In this document: positions 1 through 11,100 of the stretch, in pieces
Numbering within the stretch: the stretch's first letter is position 1
Layout: the number at the start of each line of letters is the position of its first letter
Source: Theristus sp. LFF4_11
Lineage: Eukaryota > Nematoda > Chromadorea > Monhysterida > Xyalidae
DNA: 64,000 bases
Assembly: GCA_030248135.1 (NCBI GenBank)
Contig: JASANC010005780.1
Coordinates: forward strand, 84,129-148,128
Direction: 5' to 3'
The notes under the pieces: model-generated
Told to the model about the DNA's origin: nothing
Databases searched by the model: none
The model's input: only the letters and a program-made list of their open reading frames with translations
Translations under genes and position numbers: made by a program

Positions 1-429
1 CTAGCGGCAAAATTCTTCGACGTGAGTTGCGCAAACAAATTCTTGGTGAAAAATCAAAACTTTAACAATGTTTGTTTAATCCTGTCTCTTTTTTGTAGAT
101 TACAGAGCATGCGAAAATTTTAAATTGTAATGAAAAGAACGAATACCGTATTACCTCCAATAAACAATAAACCCCCATGGGGGATTGATACGTCAGCGAC
201 TTTTAAGGGTGGGGGTTTATTGGTGGGGGGAGGGATTATTGGTGGGGGGGGGGGGTTATTTGCAAAAGATTGACACCGATGATTGCATTTCGCCGAGACG
301 CAGCGTCGCGGAACTCCACACAACAAAATGGTGAGCAAACAAAAAGCAAAACAAAAATAACGCAATGGCAGCGTGAAACATCGAATTCCAAATGCGTAAA
401 TGGGAATACGTGTACACGGCAAATGTACT

Positions 430-660
430 TTTGCGGCCCAAGAGATTGCGGTCTGGACGATTGCGGCCGAAGCGTAGCGGCCTGAAGGATTGCGGCCTGA
501 ACGATTACGGCCGAAGCATAGCGACCTGGACGATAGCGGCCTGGACGATAGCGGCCCGGACGATAGCGGCCTGGGACGATTGCGGCCCGGGACGATTGCG
601 GCCTGGGACGATTGCGGCCCGGGACGATTGCGGCCTGGGACGATTGCGGCCCACAAAGTT
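430..660. repeat. Minisatellite, GGACGATTGCGGCC-type unit, left arm
   Basis: Tandem, imperfect copies of GGACGATTGCGGCC with variants (GGACGATAGCGGCC, AAGGATTGCGGCC). The reverse complement is at about 2000-2230 in the other arm of the same element. Long open frames across it are products of the repeat, not genes. Confidence 0.85.
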
Positions 661-979
661 TTCATGCTTTGTCACCTTTCCAGGTCAATTTCTATCTATC
701 TAGAAAATTTGCTCCAGCCATCTATATCGCCCCCCCCCAACACCCCTGCTCTGGAACAACAATGGTTTAAGCCATCGTCGTCGTCGTGTCTGCTGCGTTT
801 GCGTCGAATCGATCGTTGATATTTGCGCTAATATTTGCGCCGCTGTTAGCAATAAAATAAATTGAATTGAATGGAAATTGAATTGAATTGAAATAAATTG
901 TTGCTGTTTGTTGTCCGAATTCCTATGTTTGAAAATCCAAGATTCTGGAGGTTTGATTTGAAACAAATGCTGGGGGTGT

Positions 980-1635
980 TAAGGTTGTTAAACAAAAATC
1001 GAAATTTTTTATGTGATTAAAAAGTGCCTAATAAAAAATTTCAAAAATTTTCCCTCTAATATGCTCTGAAAACCTTAATTTTGGCACAATTTTTTCGAAA
1101 GTTCAACAAAAATTTTCTTTGATATTACCTCGTAAAACCGTCAGTAGTCGATTTTGGACCGTTTTACCGACTGATTTTAGGCTTCGACAACTTCGGCGAT
1201 GAAGTTTTTGAGCGTTCCACAGCTTGGCTACTATTTCCGATGCAGATAAGGTGACAATTCGCCTTGCAATCTGATTTCTGAGCGTCCGAGCTGCTCCGTT
1301 TGCCAGCGCCACGTTGTCTGGTTGCTGTTTCGTGTCTTGTCGTCGCGCCATCATTAGAATTGATCGAATTTCAACCCGGTATGTGTGTTTTCACTTGAGC
1401 TGGGGACAATTAGTGACGTTTTGGGGGTCAAAACACAAGAGGCATGGTAACTGTTTGGAAAAGGGGTAAATGAAGTCACCCAAACAAAATCTGGAAAGTT
1501 TTCGGGAGTCATTCGGGAGGCGCTTGCACATCAAATGCGGTTCTTCGAACTCCCTGGTTAATTTAGCACAACTTTATTTTCTGATTTTTTTCCAGTTAAA
1601 AAAATGACGATTTTTGTTTTTTTTTCAACAACCCA
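980..1635. mobile_element. Degraded hAT-type MITE (TAGGGTTGTT family)
   Basis: Closely related to the copies at 44403-45138 and 46067-46778. It has the same internal landmarks (AATATGCTCTGAAAACC, TTTTTCGAAAGTTCAACAAA, the GCAACC/CGTGTC block) and terminal inverted repeats beginning TAAGGTTGTTAAAC and ending CAACAACCCA. I find no matching 8-bp duplication, so the copy is older or has been rearranged. An 83-codon minus-strand open frame inside is not recognisable as transposase. Confidence 0.65.
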
Positions 1636-1999
1636 AGGTGGGGTATCTGCCTGAGGACTCAACTCGAGACAAAAGAAATTTTTCAGATATCTAGATATTT
1701 TTATAAGAAAGTACAGTTTTAATTTTTAATGGGAATTTTTTTGTTGGTTTAATTTTTTTATAATTAATTGGTAGTTTAAAACTTTAATAACAAATTAAAC
1801 AAAAAAGGCTCAGATGAAATATAGCTCTGCCCGGCGACAAGGAAAGTTGAGCATGGAAGATTTCGATTTGGGGTTCTAAGAAAAACATAATTACTAATCA
1901 ATAAACAAAAACAACTTAAAAAAAAGAATTGAAAACTCGTGTGCGAGAATAACATAACCAGCTGCGTGCGACAAGGACAATGACACCGCTTTAAAATTT

Positions 2000-2235
2000 C
2001 GTGGGCCGCAATCGTCCCAGGCTGCAATCGTCCCGGGCCGCAATCGTCCCGGGCCGCAATCGTCCCAGGCCGCAATCGTCCTAGGCAGCAATCCTTTAGG
2101 CCGCAATCGTCCAGGCCGCAATCCTTCAGGCCGCAATCGTCCTAGGCCGCAATCCTTCAGGCCGCAATCCTTCAGGCCGCAATGCTTCGGCCGCAATGCT
2201 TCGGCCGCAATGCTTCGGCCGCTATCTAATGGGCC
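2000..2235. repeat. Minisatellite, right arm (inverted relative to 430-660)
   Basis: Tandem GGCCGCAATCGTCC units with TTCAGGCCGCAATCC and GCTTCGGCCGCAAT variants. It is the inverted counterpart of the left-arm array, so the two could pair as a hairpin stem. Confidence 0.85.
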
Positions 2236-2838
2236 GCAATCGAACGCACGCCCGTGTGTGTACACACACGCACGTGTGAAGCAAAATGCCGAACACGCAA
2301 AGCACAGAAACACAGTTTGTTTGTTTTCGGTCGCGCGTTTTGGTTTTGCACCGTGACTCTGAAATTTTTGATTCAAAAATCACTTTCTGTCATTAACAGT
2401 AGTCGCGATCATCATCTCACTCGTCCGTTTTCAGCATTTGCGTGCCAAGGGTATTCCACAGAAATGGACAGAATTCGCTGGGCACGTATATTTCAAACAG
2501 GTTTCTAATAATCCCCCATGTGGGATTATTTGTGGGGGGATTATTCGGAAACTTGTCGTGGGGGTGGGGGTTTATTGGTGGGGGGGGGGGGAATTAATGG
2601 TGGGGAGGGGTTTAATGGGTTTAATACGGTACTATATGGGGTTTGGTTAATTGCTAACTTGCTAAATATCTTTTCTTGGAACTAAGATCTTCTTTTTCTT
2701 TTTCTTTTCTTTTTCAAACTTTCTTTTTTCGCGAGGTCTGTATTCTGCATTCTGTAAAAAGTGACAGATTTAAACAAACATGCTGTAAATATGAGATTTC
2801 GGAGTATGCCGTTTGGTTGTTACCGCATCCACCACATA

Positions 2839-3026
2839 CAGTCTAACTCTATAGCATATGATCCAACTACACTGTAGCTGGTTGGTTGGTGATCGTGATG
2901 CATGCATTCTGTGCAAACCAAGCTCCGCCTCTCCTCTCCACAGCCTGTGCCTGCACAGAATGCATGCATCACGTGGTCACCAATCAATCAGCTAGTTGGA
3001 TATGTTATGGAGTTAGAATCAGACTG
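2839..3026. mobile_element. Small palindromic MITE, Tc1/mariner type
   Basis: A 188-bp near-palindrome starting CAGTCTAACTC and ending AGACTG, flanked by TA on both sides. The arms (about 80 bp) pair through the TGCATGCATTCTGTGCA core. It is non-coding. Assignment to Tc1/mariner rests on the TA duplication and CAGT-type ends. Confidence 0.7.
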
Positions 3027-3570
3027 TACATTTGTACATGTACAGTGTACTTTTAAAGAAAAGATTGTCAAAAACATCTGACGTTTTTCATTGAAAACAC
3101 TGCCAAAATCAGAAACATGAGAAGATTCTGCAGGTTCAGCTGACAGTGAATTTCCCTTTGCTTTGTTCAGTTCTTGGATAATCAATGGATGCTCTTTATG
3201 GATAATCAATAGTCACTTGTGTGTGCCATGCGCAAAGTTTTTACAGTATGTTTGTTAAAACCTGTCAATTTTTGGAAAATGCAGAACTCGCAAAAAAATG
3301 AAGAACATGATTGCAGTTGCAAGGATACATATTTAGCCACAATAAAATGCTGTGTTCGAAACATGCGGTGTTCGATTTGAAACCGGATGCATACGTTCTT
3401 CTCACTGTAATCCAAAGTGTCACAAGCTGTATATTGCAGAAAAGATGACAGGTTTAAAGAAACATACTGTACGTAATAAATATACGATATTGCAAGCAAT
3501 GTAACAGTAAAAATCAAAATCAATGTTTGCTTTTGATTTAAAAGGTTTATGCCCAGGTTTTATGTTGGTT

Positions 3571-4319
3571 CTAAAAAGTAACACGGCTCAGATTGTGCGT
3601 GTTCTGTCGGCCCATGAGAAGCCAAAGCAAATGTGCTGGCTGTGTATGGCAAGTGACAAAGATGGGCAGACTCGGCCGCTGCTGTTGCACGAGCGCATTG
3701 AACGATGATGGTGATGGTGATGGTGCCGCCTGTTGCATGGACGCTGCGGTTGGCGCCCCCAGTTGAGGCTGCTCACAGTTGCCCTCGTTCACTCTGGTGC
3801 ACGCTGAATTTGCACTGGCCACCGACGGCGTTCGCGGCCTCGTTTTGCCTCTGCCGCTGTTTTGCGTTTCTTTCTTCTCGCCCGATTTCTGATCGCCACG
3901 ATCTGCTGCTGCCAGCGATCGCCGTTTCGTCTTGTATCGACGATTTTGAAACCAAATTTTGATCTGAAACAGCATACACTGGTGCGCACGTTTCATTCGT
4001 GTGGCATTGTGCACTTGAAAGTGTCGCATGGCAGATTCGTGCCCACCTGCTGTTCAGTGAGTCGCAGACGTGCAGCCAGCCGTGTCCTTTGCTCGCCGGT
4101 GACGTATCGTGCCGCAGCAAAGTGCCGCTCGAGTCCAGCCACTTGTGCCGCAGTGAACGAGCATCGTTTGCGAACGCGTCCACTGGCAGTCAGCCAGCTG
4201 GTGCCACAGAGCCCCGCTGCATTTTGCGCTCGACGCCGTTGCCCCACTGCGCTGCACACGACTCGCTGAGCGGTTGCACCACTGTGCTCTGTGCTGCCGC
4301 CGCTGTCCGTTGGTCGCAT
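3571..4319 (-). CDS. NK-class homeobox protein (NK3/bagpipe-like)
   Basis: Two exons on the minus strand, 4319-4047 and 3963-3571, joined across an 83-nt GT-AG intron (4046-3964) in phase 0, giving about 221 aa. The homeodomain is about residues 48-107. Recognition helix 3 reads IKIWFQNRRYKTKRR, with W48, F49, N51 and the NK-type Tyr54 (homeodomain numbering). The intron falls just before helix 3. The TEQQ-IKIWFQNRRYKTKR stretch is closest to my memory of the Nkx3/bagpipe group, although NK2-group proteins also have Tyr54. The C-terminal tail is rich in Ser, Pro and Gln, with no other domain seen. Role: sequence-specific DNA-binding transcription factor. The N-terminus is uncertain: I use the first in-frame Met, and an upstream exon with a TN motif may be missed. 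No tinman motif is visible. Confidence 0.82.
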
Positions 4320-5449
4320 CTCGTTTCGTTGCTGATACGCTTCATTTGACCCGATCTCTCTTTTGCCTGATAGTCAAATTGCACTAGTTAGTCAGTCAAC
4401 ATTTGAAAGTTTTTCTTGATCTTATAGCACAATCATTAAAAGCATTATCAGCAAACAAACCATCAGCTCTGAGCAGTGACTCGATTGAGAACAATGGCCA
4501 CTTGTTCGTCTTTTCATCATTCGAATACATTTTCAACGGCTACCACAACGATCCTACAGATGAATTCTTCAAAATGAACCGCTGAACAAGTTTTTGTACT
4601 TGCGGGTGAATTGGACTACGGTAAGGCTCAAAGTTGACTTTCTCCTCTTTGACAGCCAACATTCATTAGTTTTTCAGCCATAAAGTGTGTGTGCCGTTTG
4701 AGTCAACCTGGGAGGATGTAGCCGTCATTAAACGTGACATACGATAATGTTGTTTCGGCATTTTTTTGCAACCAAGCAGATGGTTAGTTTTATGTTGTAA
4801 TCATTTGCAAAAGCACCAACTCTCATATAATCAGCCAATTCGCGCTGATTTGTGCTGCGAAAATAACAACAAGCGGATATTGCGCAATAAAATGCACTTT
4901 GAAATATATGTTTGAAATAATGGGGCACCCGATGGAGATTGTGGTGGTGTAACTGCGTGGGATTACAATGGTTACATGTGGACAAATTTCCGGTTAAAAC
5001 GCAGCAGAGCGTTTTTATCCTAGTTTGCATTTTGTTCTTTTGGTGTGATCATTTACAAGGAATTCTGTTGCTTCGGCGTCGCCGATTTAGTAAGTTGTTT
5101 CATTTGATCTGCAACTATTTTAGTTTTCAAAAAGTAACAAAAACGCTCCGAACAATTGAAAAAAGACCGCATAACATTTCAAAGTAAATGTTTTTTCAAG
5201 TTGATGAGGCAACCCACTGGAAGAGTTGGGTTTTGATAAAATACTTTCTCAACCCACGCCTTGTCACACGAATTCGCACAAAGCATCGAACGTCTTTATT
5301 TAAACAGAACATCCAATTCCAGTTGCAATCACCATGCGCAGCAGCAAAGAAAAAATAAACAAATCTACTGGTCGCAAATGCCTTGTGCACACGTGTAGTA
5401 CCGTACATGTGAAGTGTGTTCGTTGGAATGCTTTTTGTTCTAACATGGT
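4320..5449. other. Intergenic region, no gene recognised
   Basis: Region upstream of the homeobox gene and downstream of the GPCR gene. Short open frames show no domain, signal peptide or convincing splice context. A minus-strand AATAAA at 5294-5299, about 150 nt past the GPCR stop codon, is the likely poly(A) signal of that gene. Confidence 0.5.
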
Positions 5450-7865
5450 TTAGCATTCGGTGAGCGCAGTGAGCATCCCGGTTGACGTATGATGCAAAGC
5501 GGCGTTTCCCTCCGGCTGTTGAGTTTTTCGATAAACTGGCTGCTGTTGGTGTTTTCGAATGTAATAATGATTTTTCGAGCATTTGGAATTGCCCTTTGGC
5601 GATTGAGAGATACTTTCAGAGTCAGTGATCTCGACTTCGGCCAACGGCGGCGTCTTGTGTTGCCTGAGCGACGGTGCACTGCTGCTGCTGTTCGTGGTGT
5701 GCGGCTGCAGTGGCTGTCCGAGTGTGGCCGTGCCCGCAGTGTGCCTGCCCGTCCCGTGCCTGCCCAGTGTGGCGTCATGCGCCTGCTCCCTTGCGCTTGT
5801 CGGTCGTCGCCAACAGAAAATCTCGCCAAACTCGCGTTGAAAGTTCTTGTTCATGAAGCCGTACAGCACCGGATTGACGCAAATGCTCGAGAGACCGAGC
5901 AGCTTGCACAATTCGTCGATGACGTTCTTCGAATCCTGAACGTGATTCTGATGTTTAGTTGCTTGTAAAAGGAATTTTTTTGCATTCAGAATTAAAAAAT
6001 CGCTCGCTTGCAATCCAGTCTTCTACTACTTGACCATTCGGTGCTAGTCCACCACCAATCAGCAGTGTGTCAACACGCATTGCAATCTTGCCTCGTCAAT
6101 CCAATCGTCCCAGCGGACGCCGAGGTCGAACATCAGCGACACGACCGAGAACGGCAGCCAGAGAATCCCGTAGGAGGCAGCCATCCACAGCAGCAAACGG
6201 CTGGTCCGCTGGTGTCTGCGGCGCTGGTTGTGCTGCTGCTGTGTCTGCTGCTGTTGCTGGCGCTCCGTTGAGTCGCATGTGGTGCGCGGCTGCTCAGAGA
6301 ACTCACTCGGAAAGGTGCTTTTAGTGAACTTAACTTTAGTCATTTTTATGAGTCAAGATTCGCGTTTCATCCTCCAAAGGGAATGTTGTTTTTTAATGAC
6401 TCGGTTCCAGACCATCGTGGTAAAATTCAATTCAATTCTCAACTTCTAGTTTTGCAACCTCTGCAACGAATCCATCCAATTTCCCCAACCAAGTGGAAAT
6501 GACTGGTTTCTTTGCGGCGCGACGGCGCCGTCTGTTGTGCACGGTGCAACAGCGCAACGCCAGCGCCCTGCATCGCCGATGTGCTCGAGCATTTCATGGG
6601 CGGCGCTGGCTTGAAGTCTGCAGTGACTGAGAGGGCACTGCTGTGCGCCCTCAGCGCCGCTGCTTGCCGCTCGAGGTACAGCGAAAGCTTCAGGTTGAAC
6701 ACAAACAACGCGATCAGCGGAATCAAGTAGAGAAAGATCAGCTGCATGCCACCGACCAACGCGGACACAACGGCTGAACTCGGCGCTTGACAGAAGCCGA
6801 GCTCGTAATCGGCTGCATTCGTTACGTTCTGCACAAAGATTGAAACTGAAATATGTAGGTTCTACAACTGATGGCTGAAAATTGCTCTCAGCCTCTATCG
6901 TAAATTCCGTACATGACTACCGTTTAAAAAAGTCAACTGTGTTGCAAGCAACCAACTGTGCTGTTCGTAAAGGATTAGAGATGCGCACCAAAAAGACGGG
7001 AAACGAGTTGAAATGGTATGTGACGAGCAGTGGGACACTGAGTGCGCCAGCAAGCAGCCAGATGCAAGCAGACACCATGAATGGCAGAAGCCACCTGGGC
7101 ATGTTGCACACGCTCCGGCTGCTACGGCGACTGCGGCGAACGTTGTAGTAGCTGTGAGCAATTGCATACTGGACATGATGAAATCACATTTGCAAAACAA
7201 CCTGTCTCACGAAAACTGCCACAAGCACATGTGCAAGCATGTGCCATTAAGCGAATGCTCGTACAATGTACTGTATGTCGCACTAACCGATCAACAGCCA
7301 TGGAAGCAATGGTCAATGTTGAGCAGTAAATGTTTGCTGCTGGCAGTGAGTTTGCCACTTTGCAGGTTGCCTTTCCGTACGGCCACAGTCCGCTGCGACT
7401 TGGCCACCAGAGAAGTGGGGGCACAAGTAGAGCAAGGATCAGATTTGCAGCGGCCAGGTTGACGATGTAGACGTTGTGCGAGCTGCTGCGCATGGCACGA
7501 GAACGTAGCACGGCATACACAACCTGTGATTGGCTCAACAAATTTGCACTGCAATGGAGCAACCACGCAATTTGACAGCGCAATTTTTGAAATTCCATGG
7601 GCAAAGAAGAAGACGCGCTGACCGATGCGTTGCCGAAGACGGCCATCACGCACAGCAGCCAATAGGCACACGCGGTCATCGTCAGCCAGAAGTCGCTGAA
7701 CCGGTTGAACCTGGGCATCAACAGCGTTTGCACGTATTTATGCAGACACGCAGGCTCGTAGTAAACGGTGCCGTTCGTGGCGCGACCGCAGTCAGTGCTC
7801 CATGGGTAGATCGCCATGGTGGTCGTTGCACTCGTGTTATTGGTGACCGTGTCCACCTGCAACAT
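5450..7865 (-). CDS. Rhodopsin-like GPCR, neuropeptide (NPY/RFamide-type) receptor
   Basis: Six exons on the minus strand: 7865-7623, 7523-7288, 7151-6989, 6828-6490, 6289-6077 and 5935-5450. All junctions are GT-AG and phase-consistent, giving about 559 aa. All seven helices can be traced: FGN at residues 77-79 (TM1), NLAAAN in TM2, W-P-Y-G and the TM3 Cys, the D-R-Y motif at 159-161 (split by an intron after the first two bases of the Arg codon), WLLPF in TM4, ILWLP in TM6 and NPVLY at 419-423 in TM7. The third loop is Gln-rich. ICVNPVLYG and WPYGKATCK resemble invertebrate NPY/sNPF/RFamide receptors; the exact ligand cannot be inferred. It acts at the plasma membrane through G proteins. 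Oddity: the near-universal Asp2.50 is Asn108. The start is uncertain, because a CAG acceptor lies beside the chosen Met and an upstream exon is possible. Confidence 0.85.
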
Positions 7866-9497
7866 TTATGATTTATTACGCAACAAGCGACCACGAATTC
7901 ACTGCAAACCAATAAACAACCGAGCACAAATAAAGAGCAAAGTGCTTCACTGCAACAATCCACAGCCACCAAACGCCCGTCACTGTCTACTGTACGGTCA
8001 TGATCACCGTCTGTGATCGACAACGAGGATGGTGACAGTTTTGAACAAAAAGCAAAAGCAATTGCAACTTGCTGAAATACACTGCGCCCTCTGTCAGTTG
8101 GCTTGATATAAACACTCGGAGGGTGCCCAGCGTCGTTTAGGTGGACAGGGTATGAATAAAATATAAAGGTCAGCCTCAAACGAATGTGCCACAAAGTTAG
8201 GCAATTGCTTGTGAACACGTCGCGTGCAGACGCATGACAGCAAAAATTCAAATAGACCAATTGCACAGCCGAGCGACACACGGAACACTAAGTGCTCGCA
8301 TGATAATGTGCGCCCAGCTGAATAAAAAACGTTTGACAAATGCCGCGAGATGCTCTGCCTTTTCTCACACATGTGGCACACATTGAAAGTTCGCATATTT
8401 GTCGTGCATCTCGTTCAATGGATGCGTTGTGCATATCGATGCGGTTGTTATGGGTGATGGATGGAGCGTGATGGTGCATGCACGCATGTTACACTTACAG
8501 CACGCCCTCGGGCAAACGTGTCCTGCACCAGATGCCACATAAATCATCAGCATGTCATTACCAGTGATTTACAAACAATCAAACACTTCAATTCCGAGTC
8601 ATAATCAATGGGATTTAAACGACCTGTGTAAGACTTTTTTTTGAATTTTGGGACGTAAAAACAAGTTTAAGAACGCAGACGCAGCTTGCCATGAACAGAA
8701 ATAATAATACACATGTCCTTTTTTTATGAGAACAGCAGCTGGCAGCGTTCAAACTTCAAGAGGCTCAAAACACTTCGGTCGTATGCGATATGGCTATCGC
8801 ATTTTATAACGTGTGTGCATTACACACTCTGATCTGAATAAATAATCCGTGAAGAAATAACTGTCACTTGCGAACTTTGGCGATTCTTTTTTGAGGAGGG
8901 AAAAACAAAATACACGTGCTGATACGGTTTTCAAACTCCAACATCAAAGTTTTTCTGAATAACCAATCACAAACATTGTATCTTATCATTGCATTTGCTG
9001 TGTGTTTTTCTATTACGTTATTCAGCAGCATTGAGAGTGTTTTGAGGACGTCAGATGCAAACATTAGCACATTGCCAAATAAAACTAGAGCTTTCATAAG
9101 AGTTTATTATTGTCGTGTCTATGGTTGAAAAGAACGGATGCTCTGCATGCAAGGCATACAATGCCACCAATAAGCACACACTGTACACGACGTCCCATTG
9201 TCACTGCCGAGCCGATTGATCATCTTGTGCTTTCATGTTTTCAATGAAAACTCTCATGGCCATGTTTACATCGTTTTTTTCACGTGCAAGCACAATTTGT
9301 AAGACCTGCTGTTGACGTCTTCAGTGATAGATATCAAACTGGAAATAATCAAACTGACGAAATCAAAATCATTTGTACATATACCGTAATATTGCGGAAA
9401 AAGTTGAAGTTGACATGTTTATGCAGCAAGTAAAGTTTAAAAAATAAGTTGATGAAAAATAAGTGAGTCAGAAAGTTGGCGAGAAAAATGGAAAGAA
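7866..9497. other. Upstream/intergenic region, no gene recognised
   Basis: AT-rich sequence upstream of the GPCR. Open frames are short and lack domains or consistent codon use. It may contain the GPCR promoter or a 5' non-coding exon, but I see no distinctive site. Confidence 0.4.
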
Positions 9498-9908
9498 CAG
9501 GGTGAGCCAAAAAAGTTCCAATTTCAAAATTTCCAATTTCACTGGCTTGTGTGGGGTGGGACCTTATGGTTAAAAATTTGGAACATTGTTAAAACATTTT
9601 AGTGGGAAGTTTTTTCTGATCTAAATTTTTATTGGCTTACACGTTTCAGTTCAGTTTAACAGTGCAGTATCAAAAAAATAGCAATTTTTGACACAAAAAG
9701 CAATGTTCACAAATAATCTGGACTGGATTTTTCACTGTAGAAAACAATCAGAAAAAAATCAGAGTGGCAAATTGTGGGCATTGAAAAAATAAAAAATAAT
9801 TTGCATTTGAAACTACAAAATCCGCAGTGTTCCAATTTTCAGCTCTAAACATCTCAGCACAAGCCAGTGAGAGCATTTTAAAGTTAGAATCTTTTTTGGT
9901 TCACCCTG
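9498..9908. mobile_element. Mariner-type MITE (CAGGGTG ends)
   Basis: Inverted termini CAGGGTGAGCCAAAAAAG and its counterpart ending GGTTCACCCTG. The right flank is TA; the left flank reads AA, so one base of the target duplication has changed. Inner parts of the arms (ACTGGCTTGTG and CACAAGCCAGTG) also pair. About 411 bp with no open frame. The ends match those of 25942-26838 and 34300-35435, which carry mariner transposase remnants. Confidence 0.7.
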
Positions 9909-11100
9909 TACAAAGCTAGGGTCGGTTCATGTATGCAAGTATCTGCAAATGTAAACAATGTGCGGTAAAGCCTGAAATTTTCAGTTTAAGATTTTTTTGT
10001 GGGCACCTTAAAAGCGCCGAATGGACAGAATAAGCAAATCCGATCACGTTGCTTGTGTGTATGTCTATATTTTGTCTACTTCTTCTTTGGGTGGACACGA
10101 CACCCGAGTAATCAAAGATGGTTTGCTATCTTTCAGTTCTCTGAAGCCATGTTACATACTAATCCAAACGAAGCGAAACAAGTGTGGACGCTATGATGAA
10201 GTTAATAAAACACACTGAAAATTAAATCAAGTTCACTTTGTTGAGTCTCGTGAGCCAAAATGGCTTGCTTTGTCAAAAAAATGGGAGTCTCATCACAATG
10301 ACAAAAAAAGTTCTTCGAGCATTCAGGTGTCTCACGAACAATGTCCAAATATAACAAAATTAGCTTCGTTAACTTCAGCCATCCGAAACATGCAAGTGAC
10401 ACAGCCGACACTCATTAGTGCCGTGCCACCTGCTGCATGTTTAGCCATCGTCCGCGTGCACAAAAACTTTCGATGCGCCTTTTATTCTGAGTGGATGATA
10501 TTTTCGTGATATTTCACTGTTTCTCAAAAAGACGCGCCCGATCGAGAGAGTGAAGCAAGGAATACATTGCGAGCAGAAGATGAAAACCACATGTGCGCAA
10601 TGGACACGCAGCGCAACATGTGGCAAACTCAATTTGAATGTAAAACGCTTCTCCAAGGCGCGTCGCGTCAATTTCTAAACGTTGACGTGAACTTAGAACA
10701 CACTATGTACACTGGCTGTCTGTTCTCTGTTGCGCCATGCGGGGGAGAGTTTACACTTTGAAGTTGAACCTTCGCTCAGCTATGTACAGCTTTTATGCTA
10801 GTAATGCTGCGCTGTAGAAGAACCAACTGATCAAGCCGGTTTGTTGTCTTGTAAGCTAACGGTTGAAAAAAACGAAAGCCCCCGTTTTTGCAATTCACAT
10901 TGCGTTTTTCTGGTGACAAGGCAACAGCAGCAGCCGTAACGAAGGATTACTCAGAATTCACAACTGGTGATACTGGTCACAACTTCGACATTTTCAGTAA
11001 ATTGGATTTCTTTCTCAGAATAAATTATAGGCAGCTACTTTTTACTGTATCGTTTTTATACAAAAATGAACCTAGCGCAGTCTCAAGTTCAACGTTGAGA

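Larger units (their letters stand above)
146..2629. mobile_element. Foldback DNA transposon (family A, long form) with minisatellite arms, TA target site
   Basis: The ends are inverted: CCGTATTACCTCC at the left and a degenerate TTAATACGG at the right, each flanked by TA. The same termini bound a 471-bp copy at 42696-43166 whose empty site can be reconstructed, so the family boundaries are well supported. Both arms contain GGGGG-rich blocks with AATAAACCCCC motifs and a minisatellite built on GGACGATTGCGGCC (about 430-655 on one arm, about 2000-2230 inverted on the other). The middle carries a degraded hAT-type MITE (980-1635) and a fragment of another repeat (about 676-770). No transposase was recognised, so it is non-autonomous. 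The TA duplication suggests a Tc1/mariner-class transposase acting in trans, which is inference. Confidence 0.7.

Noticed and set aside
120..819. Long open frames rich in GRNRPG, DDCGPGRLRPG and similar repeats
   Set aside because: They are the translated minisatellite in the arm of a foldback element. All frames are open because the 14-bp-type unit has few stops, and there is no domain or splice context.
1103..1354. Minus-strand 83-codon frame in the hAT-type MITE, possible transposase N-terminus
   Set aside because: No BED-finger Cys/His pattern and no continuation. The related copies at 44.4 and 46.1 kb do not keep the frame open, so it is not under protein selection.
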